From Rhizobium sp. P38BS-XIX (GTDB lineage Bacteria; Pseudomonadota; Alphaproteobacteria; Rhizobiales; Rhizobiaceae): 64,000 nt of DNA. The DNA lies in assembly GCF_012641435.1 (NCBI RefSeq), contig NZ_JABAIJ010000005.1:372001-436000 (forward strand), read 5' to 3'. Every line of letters starts with the position of its first letter. The stretch's first letter is position 1. Of the stretch, positions 42,867-52,652 are shown in pieces. The position numbers and the translations under genes were made by a program. Under the pieces are notes generated by a model, which was given only the letters and a program-made list of their open reading frames with translations, was not told the DNA's origin and made no database searches.

Positions 42867-43769
42867 TTACAAACGCCCCGACGTTTTAAGCGTTTCCGCC
42901 AGCGCATTGCCGAAGGTTGCAATCGGGCGGGCGAGGCGGCCTGCCGGCGGACGATGCACGAGCCAATTCACGACTTTCGGGCTGAAATCCGGCGTCTCGA
43001 TGATGTCGACGGCGTTGCGCCAGCGGCTATCCGACAGCGCAGCCGGTGTCAGCACGCCGATGCCGAGACCGCGCGCCACCAGTGACATGCGCAGATCGGC
43101 ACTCATCGCCTCGACGGCCACGTCGAAGGGCAGGCGCTCGGCCTCAAAGCGATGGTGAATGAAGGCGCGAAACCCGCAGCCGCTCTGGTTCATGATCCAG
43201 GGAAAACGGGAGAGCTCCTCAAGCCGTGGGACTTTGGGAACGCCAAGTGATCGTGCTGCGACGAGAATGACGCTGTGCACGCCGAGGACGTCGCCGACGA
43301 CGTTTTCGGGCGGCTCCACGCCTTCGGTCAGGCAGACGGTCGCCGCGTCCAGTTGGCTATGGGCGACCTGTTCGACGAGTTGCGGCGACCAGCCCGAGAC
43401 GATCCGCAGCGTCAATTGCGGAAACTGGTTGCGGAGCAGATCGAGCGGGGCGGAGAGCGCCGCCTCGGAGAGATAAGGCATGATGCCGAGACGGAATTCA
43501 CCGCCGATGGCGCCGTCGGGAGAGACGCCGGCCTTGAGATCGTCGAGAGAGCGCAGGACGCGGCGTCCATGCTCGTAGGCGTCACGCCCCGCCGCCGTCG
43601 GCTTCAACGGCTTGGACTGCCGGTCAAGCAGAGCGACGCCGAGGCTGTCTTCCAGATTTTGAATCCGGCGGGTAATGCCTGGCTGTGTCAGGTTGATGCG
43701 CGCGGATGCCGCAACCAGCGACCCGGTTTCCACCACCGCGACAAAAGCTTCCAGATCATGAATGTTCAT
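42867..43769 (-). CDS. LysR-family transcriptional regulator
   Basis: A 300-residue LysR protein: HTH LEAFVAVVETGSLVAASARI, NLTQPGITRRIQNLEDSLG at residues 6-45, then a substrate-binding domain with FRLGIMPYLSEAAL and LGVHSVILVAARSL. It is divergent from the MFS transporter gene at 43871, a classic regulator-target pair. An 11-base palindrome ATAATCATTAT at 43781-43791 lies in the 101-base interval, just upstream of its own start. The inducer is unknown. Confidence 0.92.
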   Translation of the reverse strand: MNIHDLEAFVAVVETGSLVAASARINLTQPGITRRIQNLEDSLGVALLDRQSKPLKPTAAGRDAYEHGRRVLRSLDDLKAGVSPDGAIGGEFRLGIMPYLSEAALSAPLDLLRNQFPQLTLRIVSGWSPQLVEQVAHSQLDAATVCLTEGVEPPENVVGDVLGVHSVILVAARSLGVPKVPRLEELSRFPWIMNQSGCGFRAFIHHRFEAERLPFDVAVEAMSADLRMSLVARGLGIGVLTPAALSDSRWRNAVDIIETPDFSPKVVNWLVHRPPAGRLARPIATFGNALAETLKTSGRL

Positions 43770-43870
43770 AAGGAACTCGCATAATCATTATTATTTCATT
43801 TCAATTGCCGCATTATGCAACAAAGCGATAAAGGTAGGCAACAATATTATCAGAAATTATTGGAGAACCT

Positions 43871-45097
43871 ATGTCTCAAGCCCCTGAACCTTTGGCGAGC
43901 GATGCCGAAGACGATTTGCCGGAGGCGGTTGCGGCTCCCTCGACCGTACTGTTTGCCATCGCAACCGGTGTCATCATCATCAATCTGTTTGCGCCGCAGA
44001 CGCTGGTCGGCGTCATCGGGCCATCGCTCGGCTTCTCTGAAAGCGGTGCCGGGCTTGTGGCCATGGCTTCGTTGCTCGGCTATGCCGCCGGCCTGTTCTT
44101 TCTGGTGCCGCTGGCCGACCTCATGGAAAATCGCCAGCTGGTATTGCGCATGCTGGTTTCGGCGCTGGTCATGGCCATCGCCGCCGCCTTCGCGCCGACC
44201 GGGTGGAGCCTGCTGATCTTCCTGTTTCTGTTGGGAGCGGCCTGTTCCGCGATCCAGATCCTCGTGCCGATTGCTGCAGCCATGGCGCCGCCCGAGCATC
44301 GCGGCCGGGTCATCGGCAATGTCATGAGCGGGCTGATGGTCGGCATCCTTATTTCGCGTCCCTTGGCGAGCCTTGTTGCCGATTTCTGGGGTTGGAGAAG
44401 CTTCTATGCGCTGAGCGCTGCGACGCTCGCACTGCTGGCCGCGGTGCTGGCATTGCGCCTGCCGGAGCGCCGTCCGATGGTCAACACGAGCTATGGTGCA
44501 CTGATCGGCTCGTTGTTCCAGCTGTTGCGTGATGAGCCTGTTTTGCGGCTGCGCGCCTTCACGGCTGCATTGGTCATGGCAAGCTTCAGCCTGTTCTGGA
44601 CATCCGTCGCCCTGCGTCTGGCACAACCGCCATTCTCGCTCGGCCAGTCCAGCATCGCGTTGTTTGCGCTAGTGGGTGCTGGCGGGGCGGCTGCAACCTC
44701 TCCCTTCGGCCGCATGGGCGACAGGGGCTGGACGCGAATGGCGACGCTGGTCTCCCATATTATCCTGCTTGCCGCCATGGCGCTGGCCGCTTGGGCAGGA
44801 GAGATGCGATCCGGCGATCCGCTTTTGATGCTGATCCTTCTCGGTGTGAGCGCCGTTCTGCTCGATGTCGGTGTCACCGGCGACCAGACCTTGGGACGCC
44901 GCGCGATCAATCTTCTTCAGCCGGAAGCCCGTGGTCGCATCAACGGCCTGTTCGTCGGCATTTTCTTTCTCGGCGGAGCGCTGGGATCGGCACTTGCCGG
45001 TACGGCATGGGATTTCGGCGGTTGGTCTGCCGTCTGTGCCGCTGCCGCCGGTTTTGGTGTGATCGCCTTGATCACCGGCCTTGCCGCACGCCGCTGA
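43871..45097 (+). CDS. MFS transporter
   Basis: A 408-residue 12-helix transporter of the arabinose/chloramphenicol exporter-like DHA group: ATGVIIINLFAPQTLVGVIGP, MASLLGYAAGLFFLVPLADLMENR, then IGNVMSGLMVGILISRPLA, and a C-terminal half beginning LRAFTAALVMASFSLF. It probably exports a toxic compound or sugar. TTGGAGAACCT precedes the ATG. It is likely regulated by the divergent LysR protein. Confidence 0.9.
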   Translation: MSQAPEPLASDAEDDLPEAVAAPSTVLFAIATGVIIINLFAPQTLVGVIGPSLGFSESGAGLVAMASLLGYAAGLFFLVPLADLMENRQLVLRMLVSALVMAIAAAFAPTGWSLLIFLFLLGAACSAIQILVPIAAAMAPPEHRGRVIGNVMSGLMVGILISRPLASLVADFWGWRSFYALSAATLALLAAVLALRLPERRPMVNTSYGALIGSLFQLLRDEPVLRLRAFTAALVMASFSLFWTSVALRLAQPPFSLGQSSIALFALVGAGGAAATSPFGRMGDRGWTRMATLVSHIILLAAMALAAWAGEMRSGDPLLMLILLGVSAVLLDVGVTGDQTLGRRAINLLQPEARGRINGLFVGIFFLGGALGSALAGTAWDFGGWSAVCAAAAGFGVIALITGLAARR

Positions 45098-45216
45098 AAG
45101 ATGCAGGGAGAGGGGCAACACTTGCAGCCCTTCTCTCGCATATCCATCTTCTAGCCCATTCAGGTGGGCGCCAGACGGATATGGAAAAATGGGCGCCCCT
45201 TGGCAGGAGCGTTTGA

Positions 45217-45789
45217 ATGCGTGGCATTGCATGGTTTTACAGGGTTCGAGCAATCTTTCGGCACGGCGTGCTGAAGATTGCTCGCAGTACGAAAGTTCCG
45301 TTCGGCACCCGGATCATCTGGAAGCGCGGCGACGTGCGCATCGGTGAACGGGTGCATTTTCGCAAGGGTGTGGTCATCGATGCGCAGGAAGGCAGCATCG
45401 AGATCGGCAATCACGTCTCTTTCAACGAATACAGCATCATGCTGGGCCGCGGCGGAATTGTCATCGGCAATGACGTGCGCATCGCCGCCCATGCCATGGT
45501 CATCTCCTTCGATCATAATTTCGACGACCTCACTCAGCCTATCCGTCTGCAGGGCGTGACGAAGAAGCCGATCGTCATCGAGGATGATGTCTGGATCGGG
45601 GCAGGAGCAAAGATCCTCGGTGGCTCACGCGTCGCCAGGGGATGCGTCATCGGCGCCAACGCCGTCGTCAAGGGAAAGACCGAGCCATACGGCATCTATG
45701 TCGGCGCGCCGGCAAGACTTGTGAAGAGGCGTGGTGAAACGGATCGTCCCACGGCTGAAAATATCGAGCTGAAACTATTGGTGAAATGA
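45217..45789 (+). CDS. Left-handed beta-helix acyltransferase (hexapeptide repeats)
   Basis: A 190-residue protein built of hexapeptide repeats: IRIGERVHFRKGVVIDAQE-like turns, IEIGNHVSFNEYSIM, IVIGNDVRIAAHAMVIS and IVIEDDVWIGAGAKILGGSR. It then shows VIGANAVVKG and APARLVKRR, typical of maltose/galactoside O-acetyltransferase-like enzymes. The catalytic His is probably in ISFDHNFDD or IAAHAM. GGCAGGAGCG precedes the ATG. No polysaccharide genes are adjacent, so the acceptor is unknown. Confidence 0.88.
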   Translation: MRGIAWFYRVRAIFRHGVLKIARSTKVPFGTRIIWKRGDVRIGERVHFRKGVVIDAQEGSIEIGNHVSFNEYSIMLGRGGIVIGNDVRIAAHAMVISFDHNFDDLTQPIRLQGVTKKPIVIEDDVWIGAGAKILGGSRVARGCVIGANAVVKGKTEPYGIYVGAPARLVKRRGETDRPTAENIELKLLVK

Positions 45790-45848
45790 CAGGCGGCTCT
45801 CGCTGAGCGCTCCGCCCGTCATCTGCCGGTTGCGACCGTTTACCCCAC

Positions 45849-47858
45849 TCAGAATTCCGTCCAGTCCGCATCCTTGTCTGTCGGTCGCGTAGACTGGCCG
45901 GGACCAAATGCGTTGAGCAGCTTCTGGCCAAGCGCACGTGCCGGCGAAGGGCTGGAGCGCATCTTCGGGCCATCGACGACCCGAATGGATGGAACGGCCA
46001 CAGGCCCGGGCAGGGGCCGCACCGATGGGCGCAACGGCACGCTTTTGATAGGTCGTACCGGCATGGGGATCGTCTCTCCGCCGCTTGTCCGGAACTGCGC
46101 GAGAAGGGCTGCCAGGGAGGCTGCCTCCGTTGCCAAGCTGTGGCTTGCCGCCGTGCTTTCCTCCACCATCGCGGCATTTTGCTGCGTGCCGTGATCCATG
46201 GCATTGACGGCTGTATTGATCTCCTGCAGGCCAGCCGACTGCTCGCGCGAGGCTTCGGCAATGGCGTGGACATGCCGGTTGATTTCCTGCACCTCCGAAA
46301 CGATCGCATCGAGCGCCTTGCCGGTCTCGCCGACGAGGCTGACACCGGTGCGGACGTGCATTTCCGACGTGGAAATCAGCGTCGTGATCTCCCTCGCGGC
46401 ATTTGCAGATCGCTGGGCGAGTTCGCGCACTTCCTGTGCAACGACCGCAAAGCCCTTACCGGCTTCCCCCGCGCGCGCGGCTTCCACACCGGCATTCAGC
46501 GCCAGAAGGTTCGTCTGGAAGGCGATGTCGTCGATGACGCTGACGATGTTGCCGATCTCGCTTGACGATTTTTCGATCTTCTGCATGGCGTCGATGGCAT
46601 TTCGGACGATCGTGCCGGATCGTTCGGCTCCGGCCCGCGTATGGGCGACCAGCTGGCTCGCCTCACGCGCACGCTGTGCCGCGTCCTTGACCGTCGTTGT
46701 GATCTGCTCGAGTGCGGCCGCTGTTTCTTCGACCGATGCCGCCTGTTGTTCGGTGCGCTTCGAAAGCTCGTCGGCAGCGCCGCGAACTTCGTTGGCGCCG
46801 GCGCTGATTGCTCTGGCATTGCTGCCGATGGATTGCATGGTGCCGTTGAGCTTGGTCAGCGAGCTGTTGAAGTCCAGCCGCAGTTGGTCGAGATGTACGA
46901 CGAGTTGATTGTCGATGTGCGTGACGAGATCGCCTTCCGCAAGGCGCTTCAGACCGTCGCCGACGGCCTGCACGGCCTGCTGCAGATGAGCGGCCTCGGC
47001 AGTCTGGCGGGCTTCTCGCTGGGCGCGCTCGCTGTCGCTGAGCGTGCGGTCGGCTTCCGCCTGCGCCTCCAGCTTGATTCGCTCGATGGCATTGTCGCAG
47101 AAAACCGCGACGGCCGAAGCCATGTGGCCGATCTCGTCGCGGCGGTCCTGCCCGTCGATCTCGCTGGTGGTGTCGCCGTCGGCAAGAGCGGTCATGCGCT
47201 GATGGAGGCGCATCAGCGGCGTCGCAATACCGTTCTGCGCGACATAGACGCCGAGGATCAGCGCAAGAAGCGTCAAGCCGCCGAGAGCAAACAGCGCATA
47301 GTTGACCGCGCTGTTGATGTCGATCGACAGCGCGTCAGCGCCATTGTTCATCCGGTTTGTCAGAGCTTCGTTGTTGGCCTGCATGCTGGCGACGAGGGTC
47401 AGCAATTTGCCGTTGACCGCGGCCATGCTAGCCGTGGCACCTTTGACGTCGCCATTTTTGCGCTGATCGATAGCTTTGTTGGTCAGCGCCTGCAGGTCGT
47501 CAAGGCCGGACAGAATTGCATCGATCGCCTGGCTTTCGGCAGGAACGAGGCTCTCCGCGTGCTTGAGCCTTTGCTTCGCATCGCTGAAGCGGCTTTCGCT
47601 GGCGGCAACCGATTTGAATTCATCGCTGGCGGGATCGAAATTCAGCATCAGGCTTGCCTGCAGCACGGAGGCCAACGATGCAGCGCTGGCGCGCGCAGCT
47701 TCGCTGGCCGCAACGGCCTCGTTGTCGAGGAAGGCGCTATAGGCCTGATCCGCCCGGCGAAACTCTGCCGCGATATAGAGAAGACCGGTGAAGGAGACGA
47801 TGCCGAGAAGCAGGATCACGGCGAGCATCTTGGTCTTGATTTTGAAGTTTCTGAACAT
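45849..47858 (-). CDS. Methyl-accepting chemotaxis protein
   Basis: A 669-residue receptor. TM1 is at about residues 10-30 (MLAVILLLGIVSFTGLLYIA). A periplasmic four-helix sensor comes next, then TM2 (YALFALGGLTLLALILGVYVA), HAMP, and a signalling domain with the hairpin IIDDIAFQTNLLALNAGVEA, ARAGEAGKGFAVVAQEVREL. The C-terminus ends DADWTEF, resembling the CheR/CheB tethering pentapeptide. The ligand is unknown. The start is ATG 47858 (MFRNFKIKTK); an upstream frame is not conserved. Confidence 0.93.
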   Translation of the reverse strand: MFRNFKIKTKMLAVILLLGIVSFTGLLYIAAEFRRADQAYSAFLDNEAVAASEAARASAASLASVLQASLMLNFDPASDEFKSVAASESRFSDAKQRLKHAESLVPAESQAIDAILSGLDDLQALTNKAIDQRKNGDVKGATASMAAVNGKLLTLVASMQANNEALTNRMNNGADALSIDINSAVNYALFALGGLTLLALILGVYVAQNGIATPLMRLHQRMTALADGDTTSEIDGQDRRDEIGHMASAVAVFCDNAIERIKLEAQAEADRTLSDSERAQREARQTAEAAHLQQAVQAVGDGLKRLAEGDLVTHIDNQLVVHLDQLRLDFNSSLTKLNGTMQSIGSNARAISAGANEVRGAADELSKRTEQQAASVEETAAALEQITTTVKDAAQRAREASQLVAHTRAGAERSGTIVRNAIDAMQKIEKSSSEIGNIVSVIDDIAFQTNLLALNAGVEAARAGEAGKGFAVVAQEVRELAQRSANAAREITTLISTSEMHVRTGVSLVGETGKALDAIVSEVQEINRHVHAIAEASREQSAGLQEINTAVNAMDHGTQQNAAMVEESTAASHSLATEAASLAALLAQFRTSGGETIPMPVRPIKSVPLRPSVRPLPGPVAVPSIRVVDGPKMRSSPSPARALGQKLLNAFGPGQSTRPTDKDADWTEF

Positions 47859-48283
47859 GGCGGTCCGTCTGCAAATGCTTGGTGTCATCGAGGAAACGTA
47901 AGGAGGCTGCTGTCCTGAAACGGATGCAGCACGGCGCTGCCTGACGTGAGCGGGTGAAATCGAGTGCTTGGATCCTTGAAGACAAGGCTTTGGCGACATG
48001 CGTCATGCAATCGGCTTGCCGGCCGATGTCGTCGATGCGGGGAGTACAACCAACAGAGTTTAATCGACTGCTAACAGGAGACCCGTCCGGGCCGGTTCCC
48101 AACATTAAATTTGCGTCAGCTTTGCGAGCTGCAACCACGCGATGCGCGGGGTCTGGCATTGCTCATCCCCAAGGCGCGGCGGGTTCGATGCGAGGCGCGA
48201 TATTCCCCCTGCGGCGTGACTCTGCTACATCGGTTCTAATGAATCAGGAATTTGCATCCACGACAGGAGGCCGGATCAAGACC
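47859..48283. other. 425-base gap between divergent mcp and solute-binding genes
   Basis: It holds both promoters. The frame of the solute-binding protein is open back to 47954, but its translation has no signal peptide or ribosome site. No other feature seen. Confidence 0.4.
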
Positions 48284-49159
48284 ATGCGTGTTTGCCTTTC
48301 GTCGACAATCGCTTTGGCGCGACGCCTGGCAGGCGGGATATTGATCGCCTCATCCTTGGCACTCCCGTCGGCGGCTCAGGACGCCAAGCCGCCCAATCTG
48401 CCGATCCTTTTCGATGCACGCGAGCGCCTGCCGAAACCCGACCTGTCGTCGCTGGTGCGGCTGCGTTTCCTCACCTCGATCGATTTTCCGCCCTTCAATT
48501 TCCTGGATCAGAACAACAAGCTGACAGGCTTCCATGTCGAGCTTGCCCGCAAGATCTGCGACGAGCTTGCGATTGCGGACAAGTGCCAGATCCAGGCATT
48601 GCCGTTCGGTGAATTGCAGGCTGCGCTTTCGGCGTCGCAGGGCGATGCGGTCATTGCCGGTGTCGCCGTGACGCCGGAACTTCGCAAGAGTTTTTCCTTC
48701 TCACGTCCGTTCCTGATGTTGCCGGCGCGTTTCGCCCGCAATCTCAAGGCAACGATCAACGGCACGACGGCCGCCTCTCTTGGCGGGCATCCGGTCGGAG
48801 TCGTCAAGGGAACGGCGCATGAAGCCATGATGGCAGCGTTCTTCCCCGCTCTCAAGCCGGTACCGTTTGACGACAAGGACGCGCTTCTGGCTGCCTTGAA
48901 GGATGGCAAGGTCGATGCCGCCTTTGCCGACGGCTTGCAGCTGTCCTTCTGGGTTTCGTCTCCGGCTGCCGAAAAGTGCTGCGCGCTTTTCGACGGTCCC
49001 TACCTGTCGCAGCAATTTCTGGGCGAAGGCATGACGATCATGCTGCGCCAGCAGGATGGCGAGTTGACGGCGGCAATCAATCATGCGCTCGCAACGCTTT
49101 CGCGCGATGGCAAGTTGCAGGAAATCTATTTGCGCTATTTCCCTTACGGGCTTTACTGA
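48284..49159 (+). CDS. Family 3 extracellular solute-binding protein
   Basis: A 291-residue periplasmic protein with a signal peptide (LARRLAGGILIASSLALPSAA). The amino-acid-binding fold shows LRFLTSIDFPPFNFLDQNNK, LTGFHVELARKICDELA, AVIAGVAVTPELRKSFSFSRP and GKVDAAFADG. Such proteins feed polar amino acids to ABC transporters. No permease is nearby, so it is an orphan. The start at 48284 follows AGGAGG by 13 bases; an ATG at 48239 is in frame. Confidence 0.87.
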   Translation: MRVCLSSTIALARRLAGGILIASSLALPSAAQDAKPPNLPILFDARERLPKPDLSSLVRLRFLTSIDFPPFNFLDQNNKLTGFHVELARKICDELAIADKCQIQALPFGELQAALSASQGDAVIAGVAVTPELRKSFSFSRPFLMLPARFARNLKATINGTTAASLGGHPVGVVKGTAHEAMMAAFFPALKPVPFDDKDALLAALKDGKVDAAFADGLQLSFWVSSPAAEKCCALFDGPYLSQQFLGEGMTIMLRQQDGELTAAINHALATLSRDGKLQEIYLRYFPYGLY

Positions 49160-49573
49160 TCAGGCCTTGCGGTAACGCGCGATAGCGCTGCGCTCGATAG
49201 CGGCGCAGGTCAGCTTGTCGAGGCTGAGACGATCGCGCAGCAGGCTGAGCAGACGCAATTCTTCCGCCTTGACGGACAGGTCGGCCGAGGCCACTTCGAC
49301 GGCCAGCGCATAGGCGGTGTCGTAGAGCCGCGCGGGCAGCGTGTCGCGCACGGTTTCGAGCACGATGTCGAGACCTTCGCTGCCCGACAGCAGTTTGGCA
49401 CAATCGCGCGAGACCGAGATCAGCTTGTCGTCGTCAAAGCCCTTGAAAACCGGCAGCGCGTGAATGAGCTCGCCGATCCGGCTAAGCTCGCGGTCGTTCA
49501 TCGTGCGATCGACGGCCGAAGCCAGAACCATGACGTAGATCAGGGCTTCGTGAGCGGAAAGCGGCTTGTTCAT
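49160..49573 (-). CDS. TerB-family (tellurite resistance-like) protein
   Basis: A 137-residue helical protein: LSAHEALIYVMVLASAVDRTMNDRELSRI, then LYDTAYALAVEVASADLSVKAEELRLLSLLRDRL. The acidic positions match the metal-binding TerB fold. Function in this single-copy form is unknown. It converges on the solute-binding gene with no gap between stops. Confidence 0.85.
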   Translation of the reverse strand: MNKPLSAHEALIYVMVLASAVDRTMNDRELSRIGELIHALPVFKGFDDDKLISVSRDCAKLLSGSEGLDIVLETVRDTLPARLYDTAYALAVEVASADLSVKAEELRLLSLLRDRLSLDKLTCAAIERSAIARYRKA

Positions 49574-49651
49574 GACAGGCGAAGTCCTTTGAGTTTGTCA
49601 CACCGAAAAGTGGCATGTCTCTTCGCAAAAGCTGGTGGCGGAAGCAAGGCG

Positions 49652-50941
49652 TCAGATCGGATTGAGCGGATCTTCCTTGGGCAGGGCGGGTCCGAGCGTC
49701 GATTTGCCATTCTTACGCGGGTCTTCGCCATACATGCCGCGCTTCTTTTCTTTGGCTTCCTCGACAAGCGGCGCCAGCGGCGAGCCCGGCTCCGGATCGG
49801 CCCAGCCGAAGCGTACAAGCCACGCGCTCAGATCGACGCGCACATAACGGCAGGCGCCTGTCACCGTGCCCTTCCATTCCGTGCTCGGTAGGTCGCAGTC
49901 GATGGTGCGTCCTCGCAGATACATGCGGAAGGCCGTGCGGGCAGCTTGGCCGCATGGCCAGACCTTGCCGCTGTCACTGGTGCACATCCGCTCGACATCG
50001 GTCGGAATGACGCCAACGAGCTGGACGCTTTTGCCCGCAACCGTCACTATCCCTGCCTGATCGGAGAAGGGGCGGATAAGCTCGATGGACGGCACCTGTT
50101 CCTGTGGCTTTTGTGCCGGACCGAGCGAGGCCTGTTCAGACTGAGGTTGAGCCGGTGAAATCGTCCGATGCTCGGCTGCTGCGCGCTCCCTGTCGATCTG
50201 GTCCGCTGGCCTGCGGTTGTCCGGCAGCGGCTCTGCTTTCGCCTCTTCAGTCGGGGCTGGTTGCGGCGATGCCGAAGCCGAGTTCGATGTATCGGTCATG
50301 CTGCCAGCCGGCTTCGGTGTGTCGACGGCTGCGACCTGTGTGTTCTTTACAGCGTCAGGCGTCGTAGGGGCCGATTGCCCATCGCTGGGCTTGGTTGCTG
50401 CTGAGTCCGAAGGAACCACATCGGTTTCAGGCTTCTTGTCCTGTTGCAAGACGGGCTGAGCTGCCACAGCCTTCTCTTCCGTTTTGGCCACGTCGTCCGC
50501 CGGCTTCTTCTGAGCATCAGCGGCTGCCGGTGTTGCCGTCGCTGGAGCAGCCGCGGCAGTTTCCGAGGGTTGCGTGCCACTCTCGGATGCGTTTGTCGAA
50601 GCGGGTGCTGTTGCTGATGGCGTCGCCTTGTCCGGCGCTGTATCCGCAGGCGGCGTCACGGGCGGCGCTTTTGCCTGTTCCTGGGGCTGGGCATTTCCGC
50701 CTGCGTTTTCTGGCCTGGACGTATCGACAGGCTTTGATGCCTCGGTGCTCTCCGGCGGCGTGGGATCAGCCTTGGCGGTCTCGGCAGGTGCCGGCGCTGC
50801 AGTTGGGCGATTGTCCGCTACGGGATTGCTGCTGCGATGCGGCAGCGAAAAGCCGTGCTCTCCAAGCTGGAGCACGACCAAGGTCAACCATGAACCGACT
50901 ACCGCGCCTACCACACCGGCAAGCCAAATATCACGACGCAT
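49652..50941 (-). CDS. Membrane-anchored SNase-fold (thermonuclease-like) protein
   Basis: A 429-residue protein. The N-terminal transmembrane anchor (IWLAGVVGAVVGSWLTLVVL) leads into about 250 residues of Ala/Pro/Thr-rich disordered linker (roughly 40-290). A C-terminal staphylococcal-nuclease-like OB domain follows from about 295 (GIVTVAGKSVQLVGVIPTDVERMC, FRMYLRGRTIDCDL, SAWLVRFGWA). The catalytic Arg/Glu pattern of true nucleases is incomplete to my eye, so activity is doubtful. It lies 15 bases after the S24 regulator, probably in one operon. Confidence 0.8.
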   Translation of the reverse strand: MRRDIWLAGVVGAVVGSWLTLVVLQLGEHGFSLPHRSSNPVADNRPTAAPAPAETAKADPTPPESTEASKPVDTSRPENAGGNAQPQEQAKAPPVTPPADTAPDKATPSATAPASTNASESGTQPSETAAAAPATATPAAADAQKKPADDVAKTEEKAVAAQPVLQQDKKPETDVVPSDSAATKPSDGQSAPTTPDAVKNTQVAAVDTPKPAGSMTDTSNSASASPQPAPTEEAKAEPLPDNRRPADQIDRERAAAEHRTISPAQPQSEQASLGPAQKPQEQVPSIELIRPFSDQAGIVTVAGKSVQLVGVIPTDVERMCTSDSGKVWPCGQAARTAFRMYLRGRTIDCDLPSTEWKGTVTGACRYVRVDLSAWLVRFGWADPEPGSPLAPLVEEAKEKKRGMYGEDPRKNGKSTLGPALPKEDPLNPI

Positions 50942-50956
50942 AACGAGAAAACTTTC

Positions 50957-51622
50957 CTATTGGCTGGCCCAGATAATCCGGGCAATCCAGTCCACATCCG
51001 TCAGGTCGAAGCTGCGGTTGGGATGTTCGGGGTTGAGCGACAACAATTCTATCGACTTGGCGCTCTGCCGCAGCAGGACCTTTGCCATGACTTCGCCCTC
51101 TCGGGTCTTCACAACAACACGGTCATTTTTCCTGATCTGAGCTCCCGGCTCGACGATCAGAATATCCCCATCGCGGTAGAGCGGCAACATGCTTTCGCCC
51201 TGCACTTCAAGCGCATAGACGCCGACGCCATGTCCGGACGCCGCAGGGAACTCCACCATGTCCCAGCCCTGGCCGGCGGGAAAGCCGCCGTCATCGAAGA
51301 AACCGCCGGCGCCGGCCTGGGCAAATCCGATCAGCGGGATGGAGCTGCCGGCCGGCGAAGCCGTCTGTTTCATGGTCTCCGCAGCGATCGCCCCGGATCG
51401 GGTGAGGTTGAGAAATTGCTCCAGACTGGCGCCGGTCGCCTCCAACACCTTTGCGATGGATTCCGTCGAGGGCCAGCGCAGACGGCCGTCCTGGCTCAGG
51501 CGTTTGGATTTGTTGAAGGAGGTGGCGTCGAGCCCGGCGCGGCGAGCAAGACCGGAGGGCGTCAGGGCATGCCGCTCGGCAAGCTGGTCGATCGCACCCC
51601 ATATCTGTTCATGTGACAGCAT
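50957..51622 (-). CDS. S24 peptidase-type phage repressor-like regulator
   Basis: A 221-residue protein. The N-terminal HTH is at about residues 1-65 (LTPSGLARRAGLDATSFNKS). A LexA/CI-type self-cleaving domain has Ser144 in VQGESMLPLYRDGDIL and Lys181 in EVMAKVLLR, the Ser-Lys dyad. The likely cleavage site lies around residues 103-110 (AGAGGFFDD). Such proteins respond to RecA or act as stress regulators. It lies just upstream of the SNase-fold gene. Confidence 0.9.
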   Translation of the reverse strand: MLSHEQIWGAIDQLAERHALTPSGLARRAGLDATSFNKSKRLSQDGRLRWPSTESIAKVLEATGASLEQFLNLTRSGAIAAETMKQTASPAGSSIPLIGFAQAGAGGFFDDGGFPAGQGWDMVEFPAASGHGVGVYALEVQGESMLPLYRDGDILIVEPGAQIRKNDRVVVKTREGEVMAKVLLRQSAKSIELLSLNPEHPNRSFDLTDVDWIARIIWASQ

Positions 51623-51761
51623 TGCCGCTCAGTATCCGCGCGCCGGCTCGTCCGGCGCTTTACTCTTTAAAAAACGTTAACCGAGGCATTTTTGCGAGTA
51701 AAGGCCGGCATAGGAATACGGTCCTTTATCCCCGTGCTTTCGTTGGCGCTTTTAGCCCGCC

Positions 51762-52190
51762 TCAGGTCTTCTGCGGTTGCGGCTTGGTGTCGGGTTCCTC
51801 GTTCTGGAATTCCTTCGCCATTCCCATGAAACCGCGCATGAATTTCTGCATGATGCCGAGCGTACGATCGATTTCGGCATCGTCAGGCAGATGTGAGTCA
51901 CTGGTTGTGGTGACGGTCTTTTCCAGTTTCGCCACGCGGTCGGACAGCCGATCCAGCTCGTCGTCATAGGCGGTGCGCTCGTCGGCGGCCATGCGGCAGA
52001 CGAGATTGCCGGCTTGATCCTGGCAGATGGACATGGCGCCTGTCTGCTTGTCTAGGCGGATGAAGTGATCTCCGCTGCGCTCGAGCTGAAAGCGTTCCGC
52101 ATTCGGCTCGGTCGCCATAGCCGGCATGGCAAGAAGAAAGGCTGCAGGCAAAAGCGTGGCTGCAAGGCCGATTTTCAGTTGCTTCGTCAT
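51762..52190 (-). CDS. Secreted coiled-coil protein of unknown function
   Basis: A 142-residue protein with signal peptide (LKIGLAATLLPAAFLLAMPAMA). FQLERSGDHFIRLDKQTGAMSICQDQAGNLVCRMAAD comes next, with two cysteines, then a coiled-coil (LDRLSDRVAKLEKTVTT) and an amphipathic C-terminus. GGAGGATGAC precedes the ATG at 52190. It resembles rhizobial conserved hypothetical periplasmic proteins; no role is known to me. Confidence 0.75.
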   Translation of the reverse strand: MTKQLKIGLAATLLPAAFLLAMPAMATEPNAERFQLERSGDHFIRLDKQTGAMSICQDQAGNLVCRMAADERTAYDDELDRLSDRVAKLEKTVTTTSDSHLPDDAEIDRTLGIMQKFMRGFMGMAKEFQNEEPDTKPQPQKT

Positions 52191-52295
52191 GTCATCCTCC
52201 GGATTTTCTGCGTTAAACCCCAAATCCATCACGGAAACCGTGGACATCGGCTGATGTTTTCGTGCAAAGCCCTATCAGGATAGCTTTACATAGGG

Positions 52296-52652
52296 ATGAT
52301 GATCGCCATGCCAGTGGTTTACAAGATCGTGCCGGATGCGCTCTGGCAACAAGCCAGACAAACCGGCGTTTTTCATGGCGCGGCGATCGATCTGACCGAC
52401 GGCTATATTCATTTATCCACCGCAAAGCAGGCCAGAAAAACCGCCGAGCTCTATTTCGCCGGGCAGACCGGCCTGTTACTCGTAGCGGTCGACGGCGATG
52501 CGCTGGGCGACAAGCTGATCTTCGAGCCCTCGCGCGGCGGTGATCTCTTCCCCCATCTCCATGCACCGCTGCCGCTTTCGGCAGTCATCTGGGAAAAGCC
52601 GCTGCCGATCGGCGACGATGGTGCCCACGTGTTTCCGGAGATGGCGGAATGA
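52296..52652 (+). CDS. DUF952 domain-containing protein
   Basis: A 118-residue protein: VVYKIVPDALWQQARQTGVFHGAAIDLTDGYIHLSTAKQARKTAELYF is the DUF952 pattern, with an ADP-ribosyltransferase-like FIHLS core. The domain ends IWEKPLPIGDDGAHVFPE. Function is unknown. An ATG at 52308 (MPVVYKIV) is in frame and may be the true start, as AGGGA lies upstream of both. Its stop overlaps the pyrD start in ATGA, so the two are coupled. Confidence 0.85.
   Translation: MMIAMPVVYKIVPDALWQQARQTGVFHGAAIDLTDGYIHLSTAKQARKTAELYFAGQTGLLLVAVDGDALGDKLIFEPSRGGDLFPHLHAPLPLSAVIWEKPLPIGDDGAHVFPEMAE

Noticed and set aside
47954..48283. N-terminal extension of the solute-binding protein
   Set aside because: It would bury the signal peptide and has no ribosome site.
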